From NCBI GenBank assembly GCA_964629825.1, contig CAZVUW010000001.1, forward strand, positions 1 through 64,000: 64,000 nt of DNA, given 5' to 3'. The translations under genes were made by a program, and so were the position numbers. A model generated the notes under the pieces. That model was not told the origin of the DNA. It did not search any database and saw nothing but the letters and a program-made list of their open reading frames with translations. This document shows, piece by piece, positions 8,264-16,725 of this stretch; position 1 is the stretch's first letter; each line of letters begins with the position of its first letter. This DNA is from CAZVUW01 sp964629825 (GTDB taxonomy: Bacteria > Actinomycetota > Nitriliruptoria > Euzebyales > Egibacteraceae).

Positions 8264-9564
8264 GCCGGCACCTCCTGGCTGCAGGTGGCGGCGATGGCGC
8301 CCAGGCGGGACCAGGCCTCGTCGAAGCCGGTCAGGTCGTCCACGCGCTGGCGGAGGAAGTCGGTGATCGCGGGCTTGGCCGCCAGGCCCACGTCGGCGGA
8401 GGGGTTGCTGCCCGGGACGTATGCGCCGACCTCGACCAGGTCGCGCACCTCTTCAGCGGCGGCAAGCGCGGCCCGGATCGCGGCCGCCTGAGCGGCCTGC
8501 TCCGGCGTGGTCACCTTGGAGGCCAGACGGCTGAGGCTGGCGAGCGGGTCGATCGGCGGGTAGTGGTTCGCGTGCGCCAGCCGACGGTCGAGCACCAGGT
8601 GCCCGTCGAGGATGGAGCGGGCCGCGTCGGCGACTGGGTCGTTCATGTCATCGCCGTCGACCAGGACCGTGTAGAAGCCCGTGACGGTGCCGTTGGCCCG
8701 CGGTCCCACGCGCTCGAGCAGCGCGGGCAGCAGGGTGAACACGCTTGGCGTGTAGCCGCGCGCGGTCGGTGGCTCCCCTGCGGCCAGACCGACGTCGCGC
8801 TGGGCCATGGCCAGCCGTGTCAGCGAGTCGAGGGTCAGCAGCACGTCGGCGCCATCATCGGCGAAGCCGGTGGCGATGGCCGTTGCCAGGAAACCGGCCC
8901 GCAGGCGCACCAGCGGCGGCTCATCGGAGGTCGCGACGACGACAACCGAGCGCGCGAGCCCCTCGGGACCGAGGTCGTCCTCGATGAACTCGCGCACCTC
9001 GCGGCCGCGCTCGCCGATGAGGGCGATGACGTTCACGTCGGCGGTGGTGCCGCGCACCATCATCCCGAGCAGGGTCGACTTGCCGACGCCTGAACCGGCG
9101 AAGATGCCGATGCGCTGCCCCCGGCCGGTCGTGCACAGCGTGTCGATCACGCGCACCCCCACGGGCAGCGGCGAGTCGATGCGGCGCCGCTGAAGCGCCG
9201 GGGTCGGCGGCGCGTGCAGCGGCGCGCTGCGCGCCATCAGCGGCCCGGCGCCGTCGATCGGCCGTCCCAGCGCGTCGATGACGCGACCGAGGAGGCCGGG
9301 ACCGGTCACGGCCTGCAGGCCCGACGGCGACCGCGACACGCGGTCGCCGCGCGCCAGGTCGGCGCTGTCGGCGTACAGCAGCGCGGTTGCGCCGTGCTCG
9401 CCGACGGCCACGACCTCGGCGTGGCGGGCGCCCGCCCTGGTCTGCACGACCAGGGGGTCGCCGACGCCCAGACGCAGTCCGCGGATCTCCACCTCGTGGC
9501 CGAAGACGCGGGCAACCGCACCGGTGATCAGGGCGGCCTCGGCCGCGCGCAGGTCAGGCAGCAC
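8260..9564 (-). CDS. fliI: Flagellum-specific ATPase FliI
   Basis: FliI is the ATPase that energises substrate delivery to the export gate. A GTG start at 9564, with GAGG upstream, gives 434 residues, the normal length, beginning MLPDLRAAEAALITG. The Walker A loop is GIFAGSGVGKSTLLGMM (about residues 158-174), Walker B lies in ADVLLTLDSLTRLAMAQRDVG, and the type III ATPase signature GEPPTARGYTPSVFTLLP follows. The frame is open for another 150 codons upstream but that is the shadow of fliH, which ends inside the first codons of fliI. Confidence 0.95.
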   Translation of the reverse strand: MLPDLRAAEAALITGAVARVFGHEVEIRGLRLGVGDPLVVQTRAGARHAEVVAVGEHGATALLYADSADLARGDRVSRSPSGLQAVTGPGLLGRVIDALGRPIDGAGPLMARSAPLHAPPTPALQRRRIDSPLPVGVRVIDTLCTTGRGQRIGIFAGSGVGKSTLLGMMVRGTTADVNVIALIGERGREVREFIEDDLGPEGLARSVVVVATSDEPPLVRLRAGFLATAIATGFADDGADVLLTLDSLTRLAMAQRDVGLAAGEPPTARGYTPSVFTLLPALLERVGPRANGTVTGFYTVLVDGDDMNDPVADAARSILDGHLVLDRRLAHANHYPPIDPLASLSRLASKVTTPEQAAQAAAIRAALAAAEEVRDLVEVGAYVPGSNPSADVGLAAKPAITDFLRQRVDDLTGFDEAWSRLGAIAATCSQEVPA

Positions 9565-10159
9565 GGCCGGCCTCCTCGGCGTCGGCGGCGACGAAGCCCT
9601 CGCGTGCCAGCAGTTCCCGGACGGCCTCGAGCGCGCCGGCGCGGGTGAGGTCGGCGCGTGCCCAGCGCCCGGCCAGCTGCGCCTCCCCGGCGGGGATGTC
9701 GGGATCCGCGACGACCTCGACCGCGACACCGGAGCCGCGCGTCGCCGCGGCGAGGCCCCCCGCGATGCCCGCGCGGTCGCGCGGGTTGACGTGGACGGTG
9801 ATCTCCTCCTCGTCCAGCGCCGCGAGGGACGCGGTGACGCGCTCCAGCAGCGCTGCGGTGCTCGCAGGCGGCTCGCCGCCCAGCACCAGACGGGCGATCT
9901 CGAACGCCAGGCCGACGTCAGCACGGGCGGCCACCTCGGCGAGGTCGGAGGCGGCACGTCGGACCGCGGCGACCAGGCGGCGACCGGCCTCCTCGGCGGC
10001 GGCGGACGCGGCGGCCGCGCCGTCACGGCGGCCGCGCTCGTAGGCCTCGGCCGCCGCCTGCTCGACGGCGGCCTGGAGGGCCAGGTCGAGCGCGGGATCG
10101 GCCACCCCGACGCTGCGCGGCTCGGCAGCGAGCCCGGGTGAGCGCAGGAGCCTAGACAA
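9554..10159 (-). CDS. fliH: Flagellar assembly protein FliH
   Basis: FliH is the peripheral stalk and negative regulator of FliI. A TTG start at 10159, nine bases after a GGAGG, gives 201 residues and an 8-base overlap with the fliG stop. The sequence has an Ala-rich charged helical middle (AAVEQAAAEAYERGRRDGAA) and the FliH/V-ATPase-E-like C-terminal part containing EEEITVHVNPRDRAGIAGGL and VVADPDIPAGEAQLAG. That last motif is the conserved VVxDPxIxxGGCxxET region, here lacking the Cys. Longer starts upstream would lie inside fliG and are not convincing. Confidence 0.87.
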   Translation of the reverse strand: MSRLLRSPGLAAEPRSVGVADPALDLALQAAVEQAAAEAYERGRRDGAAAASAAAEEAGRRLVAAVRRAASDLAEVAARADVGLAFEIARLVLGGEPPASTAALLERVTASLAALDEEEITVHVNPRDRAGIAGGLAAATRGSGVAVEVVADPDIPAGEAQLAGRWARADLTRAGALEAVRELLAREGFVAADAEEAGRAA

Positions 10160-11180
10160 TGAGCTCGCCCTCCTTGCCGCGGGAGATGACGATCGTCCCG
10201 TCGGCCTCCAAGGCGCGGATGCGGCGGACCACCTCGGTCTGCGCGGCCTCGACCTCGCTGACCCGCACGGGACCGAGCAGGTCCCGCTCCTCGGCCAGCG
10301 TCTCGCGGGCACGCTCGGACAGGTTGCGCTCGATGGCGTTGACGACGTCCTGGGCGACGCCCTTGAGGGCCAGCGCCAGGCGGCTCGTCTCGACCTGTCG
10401 GAGGACCTCCTGGATGGAGCGGTCGTCGAGCGTGACGATGTCCTCGAAGGTGAACATCAGAGCGCGGACCTCTTCGGCGAGCTCCGGGTTGCTCTGCTCG
10501 AGGCTCGACATGATCGCGCGCTCGGTGCCGCGGTCGACCTGGTTGAGCAGAGCCGCCAGCTCGGCGACACCGCCATGACGGGAGCTGTGGCGCTGGACCA
10601 TGCCGAAGCGCTCGCGCAGCGCCGCCTCGATGCGCTGGACGGTCTCGGGCGCGGTGGGCTCGAGGGTCGCGACACGCCGGGCGACCTCGCCCTGCATGGC
10701 GGCATCCAGCCCGGCCAGGACGGCCGCCGCGAACTTGGCGGGCAGGTGGGCCAGGATGAGCGCCACCGTCTGCGGCTGCTCGTCCGCGAGGTGCTGGGCG
10801 ACCGTCGACGGCTCGTGCATGCGCAGGAAGTGGAACGGCGACGAGCGGACGGTGGCGAGCAGCCGGTCGACGATCTCGTCGGCACGGCTCCCGTGGACGC
10901 GGCGCAGGATCTCCCGCGCCTGCTGCTCACCGCCGGCGATCAGCTGGGACTGGGCGATCGCCTCGGCGCGGAACTCCTCGAGGATGCCCTCCATCCGCTC
11001 GCCGGGGATCGGGCCCAGGGTCGCGATCTCCAGCGCGACCTGCTCGACCTCGTGCGGCGCCATGTGCGCGAGCACCTTGGCGGAGGTGTCGTTGCCGACG
11101 GCCAGCAGCACGGCGGCGGCCTTCTGGGCGCCGCTGAGCTGCGCCGGGAGGTCGTGGTCCTGGGCTACGAGAGCGCTCAT
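10152..11180 (-). CDS. fliG: Flagellar motor switch protein FliG
   Basis: FliG couples the MS ring (FliF) to the C ring and provides the torque helix that meets MotA. The protein has 342 residues with N, middle and C domains: LSGAQKAAAVLLAVG and MAPHEVEQVALEIATLGPI at the start, MHEPSTVAQHLADEQPQTVA (the EHPQ-type motif) near 120-145, and the charged C-terminal helices MFTFEDIVTLDDRSIQEVLR and RETLAEERDLLGPVRVSEVE. ATG start, two bases after the fliF stop. Confidence 0.96.
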   Translation of the reverse strand: MSALVAQDHDLPAQLSGAQKAAAVLLAVGNDTSAKVLAHMAPHEVEQVALEIATLGPIPGERMEGILEEFRAEAIAQSQLIAGGEQQAREILRRVHGSRADEIVDRLLATVRSSPFHFLRMHEPSTVAQHLADEQPQTVALILAHLPAKFAAAVLAGLDAAMQGEVARRVATLEPTAPETVQRIEAALRERFGMVQRHSSRHGGVAELAALLNQVDRGTERAIMSSLEQSNPELAEEVRALMFTFEDIVTLDDRSIQEVLRQVETSRLALALKGVAQDVVNAIERNLSERARETLAEERDLLGPVRVSEVEAAQTEVVRRIRALEADGTIVISRGKEGELIV

Positions 11181-11182
11181 GT

Positions 11183-12700
11183 CTACGCGCTCCTGCGGTC
11201 GGCGAGCCAGCTGCGCAGCAGCAGGGCGATCTCCTCGGGCTGGCGCTCGACCAGCTCGGTGACCTCGCGCTGGAGCGCCCTGGCCTGTGCGTCCGGGGGC
11301 TCGACCGGCTCGGGCTCGTACAGCAGCTCCGTCGCGTCATCGACGTACTGCTCGGGAACGGGGAGCACCGCGGTCTTGCGCCGGCGCGACATCAGGAACA
11401 GGGCCACCGCGATGATCAGAAGGACCAGGACGGCCACCGCCTCGGGCAGGAGGTCGAGCAGCCCGCCCTCCGGCTCCTCCTCGACCGGCGCGGCCTCGGC
11501 GGCCGGCAGCGGCAGGATGCTCACGGCGACGACGTCGCCGCGCTCCTCGTCGAGGCCGAGCGCGGCCGCGGCCAGCTGCTCGATCTCGGGCAGGGACGGG
11601 ATGGCTGCCCCCGTCTGCGAGCCGTCGTCCATCACGATCGCGACGGACAGGCGCTCGACGCGGCCCGGTGCGGCGACGGTGCGGCCCACGATCTTGTCGA
11701 CCCCGTACTCGCGCAGGACCTCCTCGCGCGTGTAGGTGCTGTCCTGCCCGGCGGCGTCCGGCAGCGGGCCGCCGTCGACGCCCACCACGCCGGCCTGGTC
11801 GGCGCCGGCGCCGGTGCCCTCGTAGTCCTCCTGGCTGGTCTGCTCCTTCAGGGCGACCTGGGAGTCGGGCGCGAAGGTCTCGGTCTGCGTCTCGGACTCG
11901 TCGTAGTTCATGCTCGCGCGCACTACCACGGAGGCGGGGGTGCCGCCGGTCACGCGCGTCAGCAGGCTCGAGAGGTCCTCGGACAGCGCCTGCTCGAACT
12001 CGCGGGTCTGGCGCTGCTGCCGGCTGGTCAGGACGGTCGAGCCGGCGGCGTCGCCCGGCGCGTGCAGCACGGCGCCGCTCGCATCGGCGACGGTGATGTT
12101 CGACGCGTCGAGCCCCTCCACGGAGGAGGAGACGAGGAACGTGATGGCCTCGACCTCGGCCTCGTCCAGCGTGCGGTTGGTCCCCACGAGGACCGAGGCG
12201 GTCACCGGCTTGCGCTGCTCGGCGAACAGCTCCTCCTCGGGGATCGCCAGGTGGACGCTCGCCCGGTCGATGCCGTCCATCGCCATGAGCGTCTTGGCGA
12301 GCTCGCCCTCGACGGCGCGCTGGTAGTCGACCTTCTGGCGGAAGTCAGAGATCGACAGACCCTGGTCGTCCAGCAGCTCGTAGCCGGGCGGGGTGGTCTT
12401 GCCCGCGACGCCGGCGGAGGCCAGGGATGCGCGGGTCTCGTAGAGCTGGTCGCGCGGCACGAGGATCCGCGCACCGCCCTCGAGCCGGTAGGCGACGCCG
12501 AGGCCGTCGAGCTCCTGCACGACCTCGGCGACGGCGGCGTCGTCAAGGCCGGAGTACAGCAGCGTGTAGGTCGGCGTGGTGATCCACCGCGCGAACACGA
12601 CGGAGGCCATGACCAGCACCGCGATCGCGGCGACGATGCCGACGCGATGCGCCGTCGGCAGCGTGCGCACGAAGGCGCTGAAGCGGGCTTTGACGTCCAC
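11183..12700 (-). CDS. fliF: Flagellar MS-ring protein FliF
   Basis: FliF builds the MS ring in the inner membrane on which the basal body is assembled. It has 505 residues with two membrane helices (about 22-42 and 415-437). Between them lie the YscJ-type ring-building motifs: YTLLYSGLDDAAVAEVV near 47-63, FRQKVDYQRAVEGELAKTL near 120-138, and DGIDRASVHLAIPEEELF. The C-terminal end carries the FliG-binding segment (LVERQPEEIALLLRSWLAD). GTG start with an AGGAG ribosome site. Confidence 0.96.
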   Translation of the reverse strand: MDVKARFSAFVRTLPTAHRVGIVAAIAVLVMASVVFARWITTPTYTLLYSGLDDAAVAEVVQELDGLGVAYRLEGGARILVPRDQLYETRASLASAGVAGKTTPPGYELLDDQGLSISDFRQKVDYQRAVEGELAKTLMAMDGIDRASVHLAIPEEELFAEQRKPVTASVLVGTNRTLDEAEVEAITFLVSSSVEGLDASNITVADASGAVLHAPGDAAGSTVLTSRQQRQTREFEQALSEDLSSLLTRVTGGTPASVVVRASMNYDESETQTETFAPDSQVALKEQTSQEDYEGTGAGADQAGVVGVDGGPLPDAAGQDSTYTREEVLREYGVDKIVGRTVAAPGRVERLSVAIVMDDGSQTGAAIPSLPEIEQLAAAALGLDEERGDVVAVSILPLPAAEAAPVEEEPEGGLLDLLPEAVAVLVLLIIAVALFLMSRRRKTAVLPVPEQYVDDATELLYEPEPVEPPDAQARALQREVTELVERQPEEIALLLRSWLADRRSA

Positions 12701-12731
12701 GGATGCTCCTGGTCAGGCGGGAAAGCGCAGG

Positions 12732-13022
12732 TCAGACCTGCAGCCGCATGATCTCCTGGTAGGCCTCCACGGCCCGGTTGCGGACCTGCACGAGCAGCTC
12801 GACGCCGAGCTGGGCCTTGGTGGTCGCGATCATCAGCTCATGGATCTGGGCGTCGCCGGTCGCGGCGGCCTGGGCGAGGCCGTCGGCGCCGTGGTCGAGC
12901 GCGGACACCTGCTCCAGGCCCTTGGCGATGGCGTCGCCGAAGCCGGGCGCGGCGGGACGGGCGGCCTCGGCCCCCGAGACCCCGCCGATGGAGCCGATGG
13001 GCGGCAGCGGAGTGATCGCCAT
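12732..13022 (-). CDS. fliE: Flagellar hook-basal body protein FliE
   Basis: FliE is the first rod-base protein, joining the MS ring to the rod. It has 96 residues, typical size. The conserved C-terminal part reads GDAQIHELMIATTKAQLGVE then QVRNRAVEAYQEIMRLQV, closely matching the family ending in YqEIMrMqv. The start overlaps the flgC stop by one base (TGATG). Confidence 0.94.
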   Translation of the reverse strand: MAITPLPPIGSIGGVSGAEAARPAAPGFGDAIAKGLEQVSALDHGADGLAQAAATGDAQIHELMIATTKAQLGVELLVQVRNRAVEAYQEIMRLQV

Positions 13023-13435
13023 CAGCGCGCCCCCAACCGCAGCGCGGCCTGGTAGGCCTCACGCCCGGTCTCGACCGTCTTCAGGTTCAGCTGGTAGCTG
13101 CGGTTGGCGATGATCAGGTCGGTCATCTGGCCGGCCAGATCGACCACCGGCAGGGTCACGTTGCCGGCCTCGTCCGCGAACGGGTGCGAGGGGTCGTAAA
13201 CCTGGGTGGCCTCGGTCTGGTCGAGCACCACGCCCCAGACGGCGACGCCCGAGCCGGCCGGCGCGTACGGCTCGGAGCCGAGCGCCGTGGCGGCCACCAT
13301 CCGGGCCCGGAAGGGCTCCTCCCCCGCCGGGGTGATGGTGTTGACGTTGGTCAGGTTGTGGGCGATGACGTCCATCCAGTAGCGGGTGAAGCCCACGCCC
13401 GTGCGACCGACGTCCATGATCGAGAACATCGTCAT
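13022..13435 (-). CDS. flgC: Flagellar rod protein FlgC
   Basis: FlgC is a proximal rod protein. The protein has 137 residues with the rod-family N-terminal pattern split as YWMDVIAHNLTNVNTITPAG and the C-terminal DLIIANRSYQLNLKTVETGR. The middle has VYDPSHPFADEAGNVTLPVV, which is specific to FlgC (YDPxHPdAdxxGyV). The ATG at 13435 has an AGGAGG site; another ATG follows two codons later. Confidence 0.95.
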   Translation of the reverse strand: MTMFSIMDVGRTGVGFTRYWMDVIAHNLTNVNTITPAGEEPFRARMVAATALGSEPYAPAGSGVAVWGVVLDQTEATQVYDPSHPFADEAGNVTLPVVDLAGQMTDLIIANRSYQLNLKTVETGREAYQAALRLGAR

Positions 13436-13448
13436 CGGCTGCTTCCTC

Positions 13449-13787
13449 CTAGCGCTGCGACATCGCTGTGCGCAGCAGGTTCGCCTTGTGGTTGAACGCC
13501 TGGACCATCGCCTCGCGCTGGAGGTTGTCCTTCAGCAGACCGACCATCTCGCCCTCGACGCTCACGGTCGTGCCGGCGCCGTTCGGCAGGGACATGTCGG
13601 GCTGGACCGTCGGGCTGGCCGAGGGCAGACCGCGCTCCAGCGCGGCCCGCAGCTGCTCCTCGAACTCGACGCGCGCACCCCGGAAGCCCGGCGTGTTCGC
13701 GTTGGCGATGTTGTTGGCCCGCACCTCGGTGCGCAGCGCCAGGCCGCGCAGGGCGGTCTCAACCGCTCCCGTGGTGATGTCGAACAT
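13449..13787 (-). CDS. flgB: Flagellar rod protein FlgB
   Basis: FlgB is a proximal rod protein, here the first gene of the structural operon. The protein has 112 residues. The N-terminal rod motif is LRTEVRANNIANANTPGFR (about 19-37) and the C-terminus holds LKDNLQREAMVQAFNHKANL. ATG start with GAGGG upstream. The 195-base region between it and fliS contains a rho-independent terminator of the upstream transcript; the flgB promoter must lie in the 50 or so bases after it or further up, and no sigma-28-like site was found there. Confidence 0.94.
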   Translation of the reverse strand: MFDITTGAVETALRGLALRTEVRANNIANANTPGFRGARVEFEEQLRAALERGLPSASPTVQPDMSLPNGAGTTVSVEGEMVGLLKDNLQREAMVQAFNHKANLLRTAMSQR

Positions 13788-13835
13788 CTCGCTCCCTCTT
13801 CGAGGCGATCGGGGTCTGGCACGCGGACGCCGTCG

Positions 13836-13879
13836 AAAAGGGATCAGGTCAAATCGCCGGAGCGATCTTCCCTGATCCC
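13836..13879 (-). terminator. Rho-independent terminator after fliS
   Basis: GGGATCAGG (13840-13848) and CCTGATCCC (13871-13879) form a perfect 9-bp stem, and inside it ATCGC (13853-13857) pairs with GCGAT (13862-13866). Read on the minus strand the structure is followed at once by TTTT (13839-13836). This is the clearest intrinsic terminator in the island and should end the fliD-FliT-like-fliS transcript before flgB. Confidence 0.75.
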
Positions 13880-13982
13880 GGTGGAGTCCTATGCCGTTGT
13901 GGAGGTTCTATCGACCATGCAGCGCGGGACTTGAGCACGCGTTCGGGCTGCGTCCCCGCACGAGGTCTGTGGGGGGCAGGCG

Positions 13983-14354
13983 CTAGCTGACCGCCAGCGC
14001 GCCGCAGCAGGCCTGCTCCCAGGCCTCGCGCAGATCGGTCACGATGGTGGTCACGTCGTCGAGCAGGCCGAGGTCGGCGCGCACGTTGGCGGTGATCAGC
14101 CGCTCTATGCAGAAGGCGTAGAGGCTGGCCAGCGACCCGGCGATCTGCCCGCCGCGATCGTGGTCGAGCGTGGATGAGAGCTCGGTGAGGATCGCCTGGG
14201 CGCGCTGGAGCTCGCGGTTGCGGGTCTCGATGTCGCCTTGCCGGGCGCGCGTGATCGCCGCGAGCACGCCGTCGTAGCACATCAGGACCAGCTGAGCCGG
14301 CGGGGCGGTGCTCACGGCCTGCTGCTTGTACGCGTCGATGCTGCTTGGGTACAT
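13983..14354 (-). CDS. fliS: Flagellin export chaperone FliS
   Basis: FliS binds flagellin in the cytoplasm and keeps it export-ready. The protein has 123 residues with YPSSIDAYKQQAVSTAPPAQ at the N-terminus and QLVLMCYDGVLAAITRARQ just after, both canonical. A conserved LYAFCIERLITANVRADL stretch follows at about 84-101. ATG start with CGGAGGA upstream. It is the last gene of the fliD-FliT-like-fliS set, and in other systems FliS also meets FliW in flagellin homeostasis. Confidence 0.93.
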   Translation of the reverse strand: MYPSSIDAYKQQAVSTAPPAQLVLMCYDGVLAAITRARQGDIETRNRELQRAQAILTELSSTLDHDRGGQIAGSLASLYAFCIERLITANVRADLGLLDDVTTIVTDLREAWEQACCGALAVS

Positions 14355-14419
14355 CGTCTTCCTCCGAGGGCGTCCGGCAGCCTGCTTGGGCCGACTCGCA
14401 GCGGGTTGAACCAGCTGAA

Positions 14420-14740
14420 CTAGTTGTCGGCCGCTGCGGGTGCTTCTTGCGGACCGGATTGCCCGTAGGCGCGCGCGGCGCGGCGCTGACCCTCCAGCGC
14501 CGCCAGGTCCTCCGCGACGGCGCTCTGGGCCGCGACCAGGGCCTGCTTCAGCGCGGCGAAGCGCTGCCCGAGCTCGGCCGCCCGGCGCAGGTCGCCCGGG
14601 GCCGGCGCAGCGCTGAGGACGGGAGCCTCCCAGCGGCGCAGCAGAGGCGCCTCACCACGCGCAAGCGCAGCCTCGGCGCTGGCGAGATCGGCCTCCAGTC
14701 GGTCAAGCGCCTCTGCGGGCGTGCTCATCGCGGCGGTCAC
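14420..14740 (-). CDS. Small helical protein between fliD and fliS, possibly FliT-like
   Basis: A 106-residue (or 102 from the ATG at 14728) helical, Ala/Leu/Arg/Glu-rich protein. It contains DRLEADLASAEAALARGEAP and RRAAELGQRFAALKQALVAA. No family motif is certain. FliT, the FliD chaperone, usually lies in this position after fliD-fliS and is a helical protein of about this size, so a FliT role is plausible by context only. The start overlaps the fliD stop as ATGA, implying coupling with fliD. Confidence 0.6.
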   Translation of the reverse strand: MTAAMSTPAEALDRLEADLASAEAALARGEAPLLRRWEAPVLSAAPAPGDLRRAAELGQRFAALKQALVAAQSAVAEDLAALEGQRRAARAYGQSGPQEAPAAADN

Positions 14741-16620
14741 TTCGACGCGCCGTTGGTGGTCGGGAACGCCGAGGCCATCCAGGAGCTCTGCGACGACATC
14801 TGCGCCAGCGCCGTCTCCATCGCGAGGAACTGCGCCCGAAGGGCGCGCTCGCGGACCAGGAGCCGATCCTCGTACTCGGCGATGCGCTCGTCGTAGCGGC
14901 GGATCTGGGTGCTCGTCAGATCGCGCGCCCGTGCGATCGAGCCGCCTCCGCCGATGGCGTCGTCTAGCACGGCCTCGAGGCGTGCTGCGATCCCGTGCGT
15001 GAGGCTGAGCGCACCCAGGGCCAGGGCTCCACCGGCGCCGTCGACCCGCGCCTGGGTCGCCGTGACGCGGACCGACAGGCCCTCCGCCGGTCCGGACTCG
15101 GCCGTCAGCACCTGGCCGCGTCCGGTGGCCGGCTGGCCGCCGATGGTGCCGACCACGTCGGTGCCGCGGTGCTCGCCGTCCAGGGCCGGGTCGTCGGTGC
15201 CGCTGACGTCGAAGCCCGCGGCCGAGCCGTACTGGGTGCCGGTCAGTCGCAGCGCACCGCCCTCGTCGGACGCGATCACGCTGCTCAGACCGGCGGCACG
15301 CAGCGCCGCGTTGATCTTGGCGACCGCCGAGGCGACGCCCTCTCCGACGTCGATGGTGACCTGCACCGTGCGGCCGCCGCTGCTGATGCTGAAGGTCTTG
15401 GGGTTGCCGCTGGGGGGCGTCCAGGCCGCCCCGGTGGCCACGGCGACCCGCGCCGCGGCGGTGACCTCGATCTCGTGCGCCCCGGCCTGGGTCTTGGCGC
15501 TGGCGCTCACGAAGCCGACGTCGACGTCGGAGGCCCTACCGCTGCGGGCGAAGAGATCGGCGACGCCCTTCAGGTCCTCGCTCAGGGCCGTGCGCAGCTT
15601 GGCCTCGTCGAGCGTGAAGGTCCCGTCGCGCTGCACGGAGATGCCGATGGCGCTGGCGCTCTGCGGGCCGCCGAGCTCGCTGATGAGGCCGCTGGCGGCG
15701 TTGCGGAGGCCATCCGTGATGCTGCGGACCAGGGAGTCACCCGCGAGCACCCCCCGGCCGTTCGAGTCGCTGCGCGAGGCCCCCTTGAGCGCGGCCAGAG
15801 CGCCGTTGAGCGCCTCCACGTAGCCGGAGATCTGCTTGACCATCGCCTCCAGGTCGCGCTCGACCGTGAGCGTGACCGGACCGGTGGTCGTCTCGCGCAG
15901 GGTGAGCTCCACGCCCGGGACGAGGTCGCTGATGCTGTTGGACGAGCGGTAGACGTCCAGGCTGCCGACCTTGAGGTGGGCGTCGACGCCCTCGGTCGTG
16001 CCCGCCGGGGTGGCGGCGAGGTCGGCGAGGTCTGTGTCGATGCTGAAGCGGCCCGCTGCCCCGCTGGAACGTGCGGTCAGGACGAGGCGGTGCGCGTCGT
16101 CTCCGGTGCGGACGACCTGCGCGGAGACCTGGTCCTGGGCACCGTTGATCTGGGCCGCGAGCTGCGTGAGCGTCGTCGCGGCATCGGTTGTGATCGTGGC
16201 CAGCGTCTCCCCGCCGGCGCCGCGCAGGACGAAGCTGCCCTGGCCGACCGCGGCGGTGGCGGAGGAGAAGGGGGCCGAGCCCGCGACGATCTGATGCCGG
16301 GTCGCCAGCCGCTCGACCGAGAAGGTGATGGCACCCGGATCAGCGACGCCGCTGACCTTGGCGGCGACCGCCGTGGACGACGACTCGACGGTCACCTGCG
16401 AGCTGAGCGCGCTGGGCTGGCGCAGCTTCTGCACGGCGCTGCGCAGACCGCTCAGCTTGGTGACGATCGACGACCAGGCCGAGTCGACCGCGCGCAGGTC
16501 GGCCTGCTTGTTCTCCAGGCGGACGATCGGCTGGCGCTCGACCTGCATCAGCTGGCTGATCATCGAGGCCGTGTCGAGGCCGCTGCCGAGCCCGCTGATC
16601 CGGAACATCGGGGTGGTCAT
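14737..16620 (-). CDS. fliD: Flagellar filament cap protein FliD
   Basis: FliD is the filament cap that folds flagellin subunits at the tip. It has 627 residues, at the long end of the family. The N-terminus matches the FliD_N domain: ISGLGSGLDTASMISQLMQV then ERQPIVRLENKQADLRAVDS. The FliD C-terminal domain (about 370-620) ends with the coiled coil RIAEYEDRLLVRERALRAQF and LAQMSSQSSWM. ATG start; AAGGAAGG lies about 10 bases upstream. The 105-base gap to fliC holds a hairpin. Confidence 0.93.
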   Translation of the reverse strand: MTTPMFRISGLGSGLDTASMISQLMQVERQPIVRLENKQADLRAVDSAWSSIVTKLSGLRSAVQKLRQPSALSSQVTVESSSTAVAAKVSGVADPGAITFSVERLATRHQIVAGSAPFSSATAAVGQGSFVLRGAGGETLATITTDAATTLTQLAAQINGAQDQVSAQVVRTGDDAHRLVLTARSSGAAGRFSIDTDLADLAATPAGTTEGVDAHLKVGSLDVYRSSNSISDLVPGVELTLRETTTGPVTLTVERDLEAMVKQISGYVEALNGALAALKGASRSDSNGRGVLAGDSLVRSITDGLRNAASGLISELGGPQSASAIGISVQRDGTFTLDEAKLRTALSEDLKGVADLFARSGRASDVDVGFVSASAKTQAGAHEIEVTAAARVAVATGAAWTPPSGNPKTFSISSGGRTVQVTIDVGEGVASAVAKINAALRAAGLSSVIASDEGGALRLTGTQYGSAAGFDVSGTDDPALDGEHRGTDVVGTIGGQPATGRGQVLTAESGPAEGLSVRVTATQARVDGAGGALALGALSLTHGIAARLEAVLDDAIGGGGSIARARDLTSTQIRRYDERIAEYEDRLLVRERALRAQFLAMETALAQMSSQSSWMASAFPTTNGASK

Positions 16621-16663
16621 CGAGGGTCACCTTCCTTGGCGTGGTGATGCCGGAAGACAGCAA

Positions 16664-16694
16664 GGCGGTGGTGCCCGGGCTGGACACCACCGCC
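16664..16694 (-). terminator. Hairpin after fliC, probable terminator
   Basis: GGCGGTGGTG (16664-16673) pairs perfectly with CACCACCGCC (16685-16694), a 10-bp stem with an 11-base loop, 32 bases after the fliC stop. On the minus strand it is followed by TTGCTGTCTT, a weak T-rich run. It probably separates high-level fliC mRNA from fliD. Confidence 0.6.
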
Positions 16695-16725
16695 GCTGCT
16701 CACGTCTTCGTCAGGTCCGGGGCGC

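Noticed and set aside
13788..13835. Sigma-28-like promoter for flgB
   Set aside because: TTTT and CCCCGATC are present but their spacing is 21 bases; does not fit the other five sites.
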